A stretch of 33,281 nucleotides of DNA from an uncultured Bacteroidales bacterium (GTDB lineage: Bacteria; Bacteroidota; Bacteroidia; Bacteroidales; UBA932). A model generated the notes under the pieces. The model ran no database searches and was not told the origin of the DNA. It saw nothing but the letters and a program-made list of their open reading frames with translations. The position numbers and the translations under genes were made by a program. Location: the NCBI GenBank assembly GCA_944326365.1, contig CALVDR010000029.1, positions 1 through 33,281 on the forward strand, written 5' to 3'. Numbering within the stretch: the stretch's first letter is position 1; each line of letters starts with the position of its first letter. Of the stretch, positions 16,371 through 23,825 are shown in pieces.

Positions 16371-17345
16371 TCAGAACCGGAATCCCAGACGGAGTCCGAT
16401 GCTGCTTCCGCCAGTCACCGTGGCGGGAGTCATGGCGTAGAAGTTATCGGCAGGAAGTACCGCCGGTTCCAGTCTCATGGATATGGCATCAGACACCTCG
16501 AAATCATGCATGTAGGCGAAGACGTTGGCGTCTATCACCTGCAGCAGGTAGAACAGTACGGTCGCCACTATCGAATAGTCCCTGTACCGTCTGTAGACAT
16601 CCCTGTACCACACCGCGGTTTCAGCTGCTATCGGTCCCGTGTACTCCACGTCAGGATTCGTGGCTTCGTTGTGTATTCTTTTGAATCTCTGGTAGTTTGT
16701 GTTGTTCGTGTACAGAAAGTGGACCGAGCCGGCGAGGCATCCCCAATAAATAGGGATTTTCCAGTATTCTCCGTTGTATGCCTGTCCCAGTCCGGGCAGA
16801 AGAATCGAGTATATGGTAGCCCTTCCGGGGTGCGGGTGTATGTCGCTCTTGTAGCTGGCCACTCCATCCATGAGGCTGCCCCAATATACGAGTCCTGCCC
16901 CTATCATCAGCCATGTCCCTCTCTGCTTAGCGGCATAGTCTATCCTCAGCGGCGTATTCGGGTCTGCCGCATAAGCCGCTTCATACGCTTTCTTTGACAC
17001 GCTGTATTGGTGCAGGTAGTGCCCTCCGAGCCCCGCGCACACACCGATGCCGCCGTAGACTACCGGCAGTTTCCACCAGTCCCTGTTGTATATCTGCGAG
17101 ATTCCCGGAATGACCATGGAACTTGCGAACATCGTACCTATCCTCAGGTCTGTCTTATGGGCAAGCCCGCCGAACAGTTCCTTGAAAGTGAACATCTTGT
17201 CTGACGTGTCAGTCGTGGCGGTAGTGTCCGCATCGTCATTGTATGTCTGTGTGAATGCTTCTTCCCGGAACTGCGCATGTGATGCGGCCGAGAAGAATGT
17301 CAGGCAGAAAACGATGGCTGCCAGATATTTCAATAATCCTTTCAC
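16371..17345 (-). CDS. DUF5683 domain envelope protein
   Basis: This is a 324-aa protein of unknown function, common in Bacteroidota. A signal peptide ends near SHA (residue 24). The body shows an internal duplication: PGISQIYNRDWWKLPVVYGG and, about 100 residues later, PGLGQAYNGEYWKIPIYWG. Each is followed by a hydrophobic helix, so the protein is probably anchored in or spans the inner membrane. The C terminus (GLRLGFRF) is strand-like and ends in Phe, reminiscent of Bacteroidota outer-membrane beta strands, but there are too few strands for a barrel. It lies between parB (28-nt gap) and the lytic transglycosylase, suggesting a link between segregation and envelope growth. No activity can be assigned. 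Confidence 0.85.
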   Translation of the reverse strand: MKGLLKYLAAIVFCLTFFSAASHAQFREEAFTQTYNDDADTTATTDTSDKMFTFKELFGGLAHKTDLRIGTMFASSMVIPGISQIYNRDWWKLPVVYGGIGVCAGLGGHYLHQYSVSKKAYEAAYAADPNTPLRIDYAAKQRGTWLMIGAGLVYWGSLMDGVASYKSDIHPHPGRATIYSILLPGLGQAYNGEYWKIPIYWGCLAGSVHFLYTNNTNYQRFKRIHNEATNPDVEYTGPIAAETAVWYRDVYRRYRDYSIVATVLFYLLQVIDANVFAYMHDFEVSDAISMRLEPAVLPADNFYAMTPATVTGGSSIGLRLGFRF

Positions 17346-17373
17346 TTCTTGATGATTATGACTGTCCGTTGTT

Positions 17374-18300
17374 TCAGATTTCGGAATCTTCCAGGACTTT
17401 CAGGAATTTCCTGACTTCCTCGTCCGATGAAAAATGAATAGTCATTGTTCCTTTTCCTGCGGATGTGCGTTTCAGGCTGATGCTGTTTTCGAAATATTTC
17501 CCCACGATGTCCAGGACCCTGCAGTAGTGCTCGGGCAGTTCCTGTCCCGGGTCTTCCTTCTGTTCATGGCCTGTCAGACGCCGGACCTTGTCTTCGAGCT
17601 GGCGCACCGAAAGTCCGCCCTTGATCACCATGTCGCAGAGCTGTTCCTGGATCTGCGGGTCATCTATGCCGAGCAGCACTTTCGCGTGTCCGACGGACAG
17701 AAGTCCGACCTTGAGGTCGTGCTGGACCTTTGCAGGAAGTTTGAGCAGCCTCAGATAATTCGTTACCGACGCTCTTTTTTTTCCTACCCTCAGAGCCATC
17801 TGTTCCTGAGTCAGGTGACATTCCTCTATCAGCCTTTCGTAGCTCATGGCGACTTCTATCGGGTCGAGATCTTCCCTTTGTATGTTCTCGACGATGGCCA
17901 TTTCGAGCATGCCCTGATCGTTCGCATCCCTTATGTATGCCGGAATTTCGTCCATTCCGGCCATCCTGCATGCCCTGAACCTGCGTTCCCCGCTTATGAT
18001 CTGGTATCTGTCCGGTGATTTCCTTCTGACAGTGACCGGCTGGATCAGGCCCAGAGACCTGATAGAGTCCGCCAGCTCCTCCAGCAGCTCGTTGTCGAAT
18101 GACATCCTGGGCTGGAACGGGTTCGGCTCTATCATCTCTATCGGGATGAGCATGATGTCAGCCGTGTTCCTGTCCGTATCCGTGTCAGTAGTCACTACGC
18201 TCTTGTGAACGTATTCCACCGGTTTTCTGATCTGACTCAGGTCCGCATCCCCAAGCAAGGCGCCAAGACCTTTTCCTAATCCTCTCTGCTGTTTGCTCAT
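17374..18300 (-). CDS. parB: Chromosome partitioning protein ParB
   Basis: ParB binds parS near the origin, spreads as a CTP-dependent clamp and stimulates ParA. The 308-aa protein has the family N terminus RGLGKGLGALLGD, the ParA-contact region, NPFQPR (60-65), the CTPase box GERRFRA (104-110), ENIQREDL (138-145), a helix-turn-helix around 162-184 (LTQEQMALRVGKKRASVTNY) and a C-terminal dimer domain. Its start overlaps the parA stop by 4 nt (ATGA). I saw no canonical 16-bp parS by eye in this window. Confidence 0.94.
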   Translation of the reverse strand: MSKQQRGLGKGLGALLGDADLSQIRKPVEYVHKSVVTTDTDTDRNTADIMLIPIEMIEPNPFQPRMSFDNELLEELADSIRSLGLIQPVTVRRKSPDRYQIISGERRFRACRMAGMDEIPAYIRDANDQGMLEMAIVENIQREDLDPIEVAMSYERLIEECHLTQEQMALRVGKKRASVTNYLRLLKLPAKVQHDLKVGLLSVGHAKVLLGIDDPQIQEQLCDMVIKGGLSVRQLEDKVRRLTGHEQKEDPGQELPEHYCRVLDIVGKYFENSISLKRTSAGKGTMTIHFSSDEEVRKFLKVLEDSEI

Positions 18301-19073
18301 ATCGTCTCCTGATTTTTCTCCAGCACTTCCTTTGCCAGGCTCAGGTAGTTTGCCGTACCGTTGCAGATGACATCGTACAGGATGATGGGCTTGCCGTGCG
18401 AAGGAGCCTCGCTCAGTCTGATGTTTCTCTGTATGATGGTCTTGAATACCATGTCCTTGAAGTGCTCTTTAAGTTCGTTTACCACCTGGGTATGGACTTT
18501 CGTCCTGCCGTCGAACATTGTCACCACGAATCCTTCTATGCCGAGCCCCGGATTCACTCCGTTCTGGACCAGCCTGATCGTCTGGAGAAGTTTGCCGAGG
18601 CCCTCAAGGGCGAAAAATTCCGGCTGTACAGGTATCATCACGGAATCTGCTGCCGTGAGCGAGTTTACCGTGATGAGTCCGAGGGAAGGGGAGCAGTCTA
18701 TGATGATGAAGTCGTATTCGTCCTTGAGCGGGGCGATAGCGTTCTTCATCACTGATTCCCTGTCTTTGTTTTCAAGCATTTCGATTTCCGCACCCACCAG
18801 ATTTATGTGTGACGGAATCATGTGCAGGTTCGCTATTTCAGTCTGGATGAGGGCATCCCTGATGTCAAGCCTGCCTATCATCACTTCGTACAGTGTCCTC
18901 TTCTGGTCGTCGTCAGGGGAGAAGTTCAGCCCGGAGGTGGTATTGGCCTGAGGATCTGCATCTATGATCAGTACTTTCTTCTCCAGAACTGCCAGTGAAG
19001 CAGCCAGATTGATGGCTGTGGTGGTCTTTCCGACACCGCCTTTCTGGTTTGCGATAGCTATTACTTTTCCCAT
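18297..19073 (-). CDS. parA: Chromosome partitioning ATPase ParA/Soj
   Basis: ParA is a deviant-Walker ATPase that forms DNA-bound dimers and moves ParB-parS complexes. The 258-aa protein has the deviant P-loop KGGVGKTT at 11-18 (signature Lys11), the Walker A' IDADPQANTT (37-46) and the Walker B block IIIDCSPSLG. The lack of an N-terminal helix-turn-helix marks it as the chromosomal Soj type rather than a plasmid P1 type. It heads the operon parA-parB-DUF5683-transglycosylase and is divergent from the lipid kinase gene. A TAATTTTG box lies 35 nt upstream of its ATG. Confidence 0.95.
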   Translation of the reverse strand: MGKVIAIANQKGGVGKTTTAINLAASLAVLEKKVLIIDADPQANTTSGLNFSPDDDQKRTLYEVMIGRLDIRDALIQTEIANLHMIPSHINLVGAEIEMLENKDRESVMKNAIAPLKDEYDFIIIDCSPSLGLITVNSLTAADSVMIPVQPEFFALEGLGKLLQTIRLVQNGVNPGLGIEGFVVTMFDGRTKVHTQVVNELKEHFKDMVFKTIIQRNIRLSEAPSHGKPIILYDVICNGTANYLSLAKEVLEKNQETI

Positions 19074-19108
19074 AAATAATTACTGTTTTGATAACGACAA
19101 TATCCTTG

Positions 19109-19116
19109 CAAAATTA
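19109..19116 (-). promoter_or_regulatory. Candidate -7 box for parA operon
   Basis: The - strand reads TAATTTTG (TAnnTTTG), 35 nt before the parA ATG. No clear -33 TTTG is seen at 19-21 nt. Confidence 0.4.
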
Positions 19117-19124
19117 TAAAAATT

Positions 19125-19155
19125 TTTCGTTACTTCCCTTTAATTAGTATTTTTG
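19125..19155 (+). promoter_or_regulatory. Candidate promoter for lipid kinase gene
   Basis: TTTC (19125-19128, one mismatch to TTTG) and TATTTTTG (19148-19155, full match to TAnnTTTG) are spaced by 19 nt, as expected for the Bacteroidota housekeeping sigma factor. The predicted transcript would start near 19161, only about 8 nt before ATG 19169, which favours the ATG at 19196 as translation start. Confidence 0.5.
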
Positions 19156-19195
19156 TTCCCGATAAGTTATGAACAGTCCTCGCAGGACATCGATT

Positions 19196-20191
19196 ATGAA
19201 AGATATTGGAAGGATATGGCTTGCAGTAGTGAATCTGCATGCAGGGAGCGGGAAGACGGCATCGTTGTGGAGAGAAGCAGAACTTCTTCTTGAAAAGATG
19301 AAGATACAGCACGACAACAAATATACCGACTATAAATACCATGCTGCAGACATAGCGTACAGGGCGGCAGTCAAAGGATTCAGAAGATTCATTGCCGTCG
19401 GGGGCGACGGCACCATACATGAAGTGCTTGAAGGTGTCATGAGGTTCGTGGACGGGGCGGCGGCAGTAGGGGAATCCGTCAGCATAGCGGATTTTACTCT
19501 GGCTGTGATACCTATCGGCTCCGGAAACGACTGGATCCGGATTCATAATATCAACTACAATATAGAAGAGACAGTCTCTCTGATCAGGTCCGAGTCATTT
19601 ATCCGTCAGGATGTCGTGAAAGTCAGTGTCCTGCCGGCGGAATGCAGGGAAGATTATGAAAGTGCAGTGCCGGAAAGGATTTCCTATATGGTCAATATCG
19701 GAGGCGTGGGGTTCGATGCCCGCGTATGCGAAAGGGTGAACAGGCAGAAAGAAATGGGAAAGCGCGGCAAGCTGCTGTATATAAATGCTTTGCTGAATCT
19801 GTTCTTCCGGTATAAGTCCGTGCCCATGACTGTTTTCTGCGACGGGATGAAAGTTTTTGACGGGAAATGCTTTTCCGTGGCTCTGGGAAACGGAAGATTC
19901 TGCGGCGGAGGTCTCAGGCAGACCCCGGGAGCAGTATTTGATGACGGACTTCTGGATCTGACACTCATCCCGGAAAGCGCTTTGCCGCATGTCCTGGCCC
20001 ATGTGGCCCGTCTGTTCGACGGAAGATTCGCATCCGTGAAAGGTCTTGTCTGCGGCAGGGGCCGTTCGGTCATCGTGGTCCCGGGTACTTCAAGACGTGA
20101 AATCATAGAAGTCGACGGAGAGATCATAGGAAACACTCCCGTGAGATTCGAGGTGCTGCCGGAGCAGATGAATGTCCTGCATAGATTTTAA
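19196..20191 (+). CDS. Diacylglycerol kinase family lipid kinase
   Basis: This 331-aa DAGK-catalytic-domain protein probably phosphorylates diacylglycerol or a related lipid (DgkB/YegS group). Key motifs are VVNLHAGSGK (11-20), the nucleotide-binding GGDGT (69-73), and PIGSGNDW (106-113, family PxGTxND) with Asn111-Asp112. CGGGLRQTPGAVFDDGLLDL in the C-terminal half is the usual second-domain signature. ATG 19169 would add nine residues (MNSPRRTSI) but lies very close to the predicted transcript start, so ATG 19196 is preferred. The TAA stop is the first three bases of a dispersed hairpin repeat, so the repeat has defined the 3' end of this gene. Confidence 0.88.
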   Translation: MKDIGRIWLAVVNLHAGSGKTASLWREAELLLEKMKIQHDNKYTDYKYHAADIAYRAAVKGFRRFIAVGGDGTIHEVLEGVMRFVDGAAAVGESVSIADFTLAVIPIGSGNDWIRIHNINYNIEETVSLIRSESFIRQDVVKVSVLPAECREDYESAVPERISYMVNIGGVGFDARVCERVNRQKEMGKRGKLLYINALLNLFFRYKSVPMTVFCDGMKVFDGKCFSVALGNGRFCGGGLRQTPGAVFDDGLLDLTLIPESALPHVLAHVARLFDGRFASVKGLVCGRGRSVIVVPGTSRREIIEVDGEIIGNTPVRFEVLPEQMNVLHRF

Positions 20192-20264
20192 CGTCGGTTC
20201 GACGGATTATTCTACTCAGTACCAGAGACTCCGTCGAACTGACGTTACGATTTCTCCGAAATCT
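20189..20264 (-). repeat. Two-hairpin dispersed repeat, copy 2 (inverted)
   Basis: This is the reverse complement of 1-76, with four differences. The 18-nt arms lie at 20189-20206 and 20230-20247, with an identical 23-nt loop at 20207-20229. The small hairpin is GATTTC-TCC-GAAATC at 20249-20263. One stem pair is A-T in copy 1 and G-C here (both bases changed). The remaining arm difference is a G-U wobble in a transcript read on the + strand. Confidence 0.9.
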
Positions 20265-20419
20265 CCCTTCCTTTTACGTGTCACCCCACCTAAATCCTCC
20301 CCTTCGTATGGGAGGACTTGCCTACGGATTCGTTCCACGAATCCTCTACAGAGGTAGTTCTCTGAAATTCACTGCGTTCTTTTCATCGAACTCACGTATT
20401 TCAACTTGAATCCTTAGCC
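20265..20419. other. Hairpin-rich spacer between lipid kinase gene and priA
   Basis: No gene is seen in this stretch. Hairpins follow one another: TCCTCCC/GGGAGGA at 20295-20316 (8-nt loop), a perfect 8-bp GGATTCGT/ACGAATCC at 20326-20344 (3-nt loop), and CCTC/GAGG at 20343-20354 overlapping it. None is followed by a T-run, so these are not standard intrinsic terminators. The convergent position suggests an insertion-tolerant spot, possibly a larger composite repeat of which 20189-20264 is one part. Confidence 0.6.
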
Positions 20420-22714
20420 TCAGTACGGGTCGACATCTATGGTGATGCTTCCCTGGCACCGTGCGGCTTTTTCGAAGTTTGCCGCGGTCGTGGCTGCCAG
20501 CCTTTTCATGTCGTGAAGCCGGCGGTCTTTTTTCAGTGTCAGCCTTATGATTCTGATGTAGTTCCCGGCTATCCTGTCAATGGGCGGAGGGAAAGGTCCG
20601 GAGACGATTTCCGGCAAGTTGTCCGCTCCGGCTTCCGCGAATGCTCTTCCAAGCGCTTCAGCCAGCCTGGCCGCCAGCGTTTCCGCCCTCGGTTCATCCC
20701 TGTCCCTGATGCACAGGTTCACAAGCCTGGTGAACGGCGGATATCCGAATTCCCGGCGTTCGGCCATAAGTTCCGTATAGAAAGTGCCGCTGTCTCCTTC
20801 GGTCAGCTGCCTGTATACCGGGTGATCCGGCTGGCTTGTCTGGATTATGAACGTCCCTTGCTTGTCTCTTCTCCCGCACCGTCCCCTCAGCTGTTCCAGA
20901 CATTGGAACGCTTTTTCATCCGCTCTGAAATCCTGGATTCCGAGCAGGGAATCGGCGGCGATGACGGCAGCAAGGGTAAGTCCGGGAAAATCGAACCCTT
21001 TCGAGACTATCTGTGTGCCGATCAGGATGTCTGTCTCTCCGGAGTTGAATCTGTTTATGATATCCGCCGCCTCCGTTTTCGGCGTGTCGCTGTCCAGTCT
21101 TGAAATCCTGGCGGAAGGAAACAATGCCCTGGTCTCTTCCTCGATTCTCTGCGTCCCGCTTCCGAGCCCCTGCAGAGTGGCTCCGCATTTGGGGCAGCCA
21201 GAATTGAATGCCGCAGTGAACCCGCAGTGACGGCATACCATCCTGTCAGGATTCCTGTGCAGGCTTAGACTGACATTGCAGTGCGGACATTTTACTATCT
21301 CTCCGCACTCGGGGCACTGGAGAACCGTAGAGAATGCTCTCCGTGAGCGCAGAATCAGAACCTGTTCCCTGTTCCCGAGGGTCTCTTCAATCCGTGATAT
21401 CAGTTTTTTCGAGAAAGACCCGGTCATCCCTCTTTTCCTTCTTTCGGCAGTCGTGTCGATGATCTCCGTGACGGCTTCAGCAGCGCTGTAATATTTAGCA
21501 TCGAGTGTCAGCATGAAGTATTTCCCGCAGCCGGCATTGAAAACGGATTCGAGCGACGGTGTGGCCGAGCCCATCATTATGGGACAGCCGTGTATGGTGG
21601 AAAGCATCACTGCCGCGTCCCGTCCGTTGTATCTTGGGGCGGGGGAGTCCTGTTTGTACGAGGATTCATGTTCTTCGTCCACTACTATCAGCCCCAGTGC
21701 CATGTGAGGCAGAAAAATGGCGGATCTGGTACCGAGCACCATGTATTGGCGGCCTTCTGAACGGCTGCGCCGGATTTTCTCTGCTGCATTCCGTCTGGCA
21801 GCGGCGGTCATTTCCGAATGGAAAGTCAGGACGCGGTCTCCGAAAATAGCCTGAAGCCTTCTTTCCAGCTGCCTGCTCACTGCTATTTCCGGCACCAGAT
21901 ACAGTATGTTTTTCCCTTCAGACATGATCCTTTGCGCCATTTTCAGGTAGATTTCCGTTTTCCCCGAGCCTGTCACACCCTTGACAAGGACTGGTTTGCC
22001 TTGTGAAAAGGCCGTAAGAACCTGTCTGTAGACAGTCTCCTGAGCTTCGGTAAGCAGGATTTCCGGCATATTTCCTGTACCTGTATCAGGCCCTGCAGTC
22101 TTGCCGCCTTCCGGGCCAATGCTCTCGCCTGCTCCGTAATATGACGCGGATATTTCTTCCAGCCGGCCTTTAAGTCCGATAATCTCGTCTGATATTTTTT
22201 CTATACTTTCCAATAGACCGGCTATGGTTTTTTCTTTTTTTTTCGCAGAATTTTCCGATTCTTCCAGTTTTTTTCTTTTTCTGTCAAGCCGTTCTTCAAG
22301 TTTCCCGATTTTCAAAGAGATATTTTCCGCCAGCTTTTCCCTTTTCGCCCTCTCCCGTTCCTGCATTCTGGCCAAAGTTTCCTCCTGTGAAATCTTCAGT
22401 GCAGGATATGCAGCCTTGAACACTTCCCCTATGGAGCACAGATAGTAGTCCGCGACCATTTCCCACAGCCGGATCTCCTCGGCTGTGACAGGACTGAGAT
22501 TTGTGCAGACTCCAGCTACATCCTTGATTTTCAATGGTTCCGTGTCGGGGATGATATCATATTTCGCGATGATTCCTGAATATGTCCTGTTTGCGAATAC
22601 CACTTTCACCCAGTCGCCAGTACGGGCATTTGTGTCTTCCGGAAGAGAATAGCATGGCATCCAGTCCAGTTTCAGGGGCAGGATCACGGATACATATGTT
22701 TTCTTTGGCGTCAT
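20420..22714 (-). CDS. priA: Primosomal protein N' (replication restart helicase)
   Basis: PriA recognises stalled forks and reloads the replisome. The 764-aa protein has an N-terminal 3'-DNA-binding domain (about 1-105), Walker A GVTGSGKT (246-253), DEEH (346-349), GSATPSLES (382-390) and all eight zinc cysteines (C467, C470, C476, C479, C494, C497, C507, C510), then GLGSGTQRIEEE and the C-terminal RecA lobe. Between residues 112 and 215, where other PriA proteins carry a winged-helix domain, this one has a Lys/Glu-rich coiled coil (about 118-192) and a Gly/Pro-rich linker. Total length is normal. It converges on the lipid kinase gene and is divergent from lysO, 60 nt away. Confidence 0.93.
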   Translation of the reverse strand: MTPKKTYVSVILPLKLDWMPCYSLPEDTNARTGDWVKVVFANRTYSGIIAKYDIIPDTEPLKIKDVAGVCTNLSPVTAEEIRLWEMVADYYLCSIGEVFKAAYPALKISQEETLARMQERERAKREKLAENISLKIGKLEERLDRKRKKLEESENSAKKKEKTIAGLLESIEKISDEIIGLKGRLEEISASYYGAGESIGPEGGKTAGPDTGTGNMPEILLTEAQETVYRQVLTAFSQGKPVLVKGVTGSGKTEIYLKMAQRIMSEGKNILYLVPEIAVSRQLERRLQAIFGDRVLTFHSEMTAAARRNAAEKIRRSRSEGRQYMVLGTRSAIFLPHMALGLIVVDEEHESSYKQDSPAPRYNGRDAAVMLSTIHGCPIMMGSATPSLESVFNAGCGKYFMLTLDAKYYSAAEAVTEIIDTTAERRKRGMTGSFSKKLISRIEETLGNREQVLILRSRRAFSTVLQCPECGEIVKCPHCNVSLSLHRNPDRMVCRHCGFTAAFNSGCPKCGATLQGLGSGTQRIEEETRALFPSARISRLDSDTPKTEAADIINRFNSGETDILIGTQIVSKGFDFPGLTLAAVIAADSLLGIQDFRADEKAFQCLEQLRGRCGRRDKQGTFIIQTSQPDHPVYRQLTEGDSGTFYTELMAERREFGYPPFTRLVNLCIRDRDEPRAETLAARLAEALGRAFAEAGADNLPEIVSGPFPPPIDRIAGNYIRIIRLTLKKDRRLHDMKRLAATTAANFEKAARCQGSITIDVDPY

Positions 22715-22774
22715 ACATCCGCGAAGTTATGAATTTTTTTCCCTATTTTCGCGCCCTGAAAAACGGGAAAAGAT

Positions 22775-23059
22775 ATGTTTTATCTGATAATGACATTTTT
22801 TGCAGGGATTTGTGCAGGTTTTATCCGGAGAAGAATCAAGGCCTTTTCACACGTCGGGAAGGCTGTATCGCTGACTGTCTTTGTCATGCTTTTTTTCCTG
22901 GGTGTGGAGATAGGGTCTGACGAACATGTCCTGGAGAATCTTTCGACATTGGGCCTCAGGGCTTTCGTCCTGGCTGTGGCAGGAGTGGCCGGGAGCGTCA
23001 TTTTGTCCATGCTGCTGTATAAGGCGCTTTTCAGAAAGGAAACCGAAAACAGAATATGA
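22775..23059 (+). CDS. lysO: Split LysO lysine exporter, N-terminal subunit
   Basis: This 94-aa membrane protein matches the N-terminal part of LysO (DUF340), an exporter of lysine and toxic analogues. Three hydrophobic segments are visible (about 1-15, 27-46, 61-84), with GVEIGSDE in between, a family-like acidic motif. The second part is encoded by the next gene with a 4-nt ATGA overlap, so the two chains are probably made together and pair in the inner membrane. Single-chain LysO is about 300 aa, and 94 plus 212 adds up to that. The split is also known in other Bacteroidota, so it is not read as a frameshift. A TATTTTCG -7-like box lies at 22744. Confidence 0.8.
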   Translation: MFYLIMTFFAGICAGFIRRRIKAFSHVGKAVSLTVFVMLFFLGVEIGSDEHVLENLSTLGLRAFVLAVAGVAGSVILSMLLYKALFRKETENRI

Positions 23060-23694
23060 TGAAAGGGACTGTTTTCACTGTCGCGGTTTTCGTGCTTGGC
23101 TGTATTGCCGGATGGAGCGGCCTTGCCGATATGGAGATGTTCGGAGATGCCGGCAGGGATCTGCCGATGTATCTGCTTTATATCCTGATGTTTCTGGTAG
23201 GAATCAGTGTGGGATCGAATCCGGATTTGAAGAAAATCGTGAAAAGCGTAAGCCCGAAGATTCTGCTGCTGCCGCTTGTGACTGTTTTAGGAACACTGGC
23301 CTTTTCCGCTCTGGCAGGCATCCTCATAGCAGGGTATGGCCTGGCTGACAGTCTCGCCATAGGCAGCGGGATGGGATACTATTCCCTGTCCTCCGTGCTT
23401 ATAGGACAGCTCAAAGAGGCATCTGCAGGGGCGCAGCTGGCAGCCGAACTCGGGACTGTGGCTTTGCTGACAAATATTTTCAGGGAGATGTTCACTCTGG
23501 TCGGGGCACCTCTGCTATGCAGATGGTTCGGTCCTTTCGCTCCGATAGCTTCGGCAGGAGCTACGGCGTTCGATGTCTGTTTCCCTGTCATAGTCAGGTA
23601 TTCGGGAGACAGGATGCTTCCGTATGCCATAGTGAGCGGAGTCGTATGCGACATGAGCGTGCCTTTCCTGGTCTCTTTCTTCTGCTCGTTCTGA
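23056..23694 (+). CDS. lysO: Split LysO lysine exporter, C-terminal subunit
   Basis: This 212-aa protein is the larger part of the LysO exporter. It has about five or six membrane segments. The family stretch MFLVGISVGSNPDL (about 46-59), the central GMGYYSLSSVLIGQL and the LTNIFREMFTL/GATAFDVCFPVI region are visible; acidic residues in these segments are thought to drive lysine/H+ antiport in the family. The start ATG at 23056 overlaps the stop of the N-terminal subunit (ATGA). An adjacent ATG at 23059 is the only close alternative. No lysine riboswitch is apparent upstream of the pair. Confidence 0.85.
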   Translation: MMKGTVFTVAVFVLGCIAGWSGLADMEMFGDAGRDLPMYLLYILMFLVGISVGSNPDLKKIVKSVSPKILLLPLVTVLGTLAFSALAGILIAGYGLADSLAIGSGMGYYSLSSVLIGQLKEASAGAQLAAELGTVALLTNIFREMFTLVGAPLLCRWFGPFAPIASAGATAFDVCFPVIVRYSGDRMLPYAIVSGVVCDMSVPFLVSFFCSF

Positions 23695-23734
23695 CCTGGC
23701 ACGAGCTACGGAATGTTCAGGCATGGCAAATAAA

Positions 23735-23766
23735 TTTGGTCTTCATTCCGTTTCTGTATATCTTTG
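23735..23766 (+). promoter_or_regulatory. Strong Bacteroidota promoter for queuosine operon
   Basis: TTTG (23735-23738) and TATCTTTG (23759-23766) are both full consensus matches and are separated by exactly 20 nt. The transcript should begin at about 23772, just before the first paired base of the riboswitch at 23781. Confidence 0.8.
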
Positions 23767-23780
23767 TAACGCTTCAATGC

Positions 23781-23820
23781 CGGGTGTGCTTGGGAACCAC
23801 CCGTTATAATTAAAACAAGG
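23781..23820 (+). promoter_or_regulatory. preQ1-I riboswitch
   Basis: Stem P1 is CGGGTG (23781-23786) with CACCCG (23798-23803), around the loop TGCTTGGGAAC. An A-rich tail follows and ends ACAAGG (23815-23820). Loop CTTG (23789-23792) pairs with tail CAAG (23816-23819), giving the H-type pseudoknot of the class. The GAAC before the 3' arm corresponds to the UAAC holding the ligand-pairing cytosine in the Thermoanaerobacter aptamer, and the AAAACAAGG tail is nearly the same. The tail's AAGG ends five bases before the transporter ATG, so ligand binding would block translation. It controls the queuosine-precursor transporter and, by transcription, queC and queF. Confidence 0.87.
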
Positions 23821-23825
23821 TAAAT

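Noticed and set aside
14876..16997. Several + strand open frames over the transglycosylase and DUF5683 genes
   Set aside because: All are antisense to genes with signal peptides and clear domains on the - strand.
20265..20419. Intrinsic terminators for the lipid kinase gene and priA
   Set aside because: Stable hairpins are present but none is followed by a T-run on either strand, so I describe them only as structured spacer.
22775..23694. lysO broken by a frameshift
   Set aside because: The clean ATGA stop-start overlap and the known split form in Bacteroidota favour two real genes.
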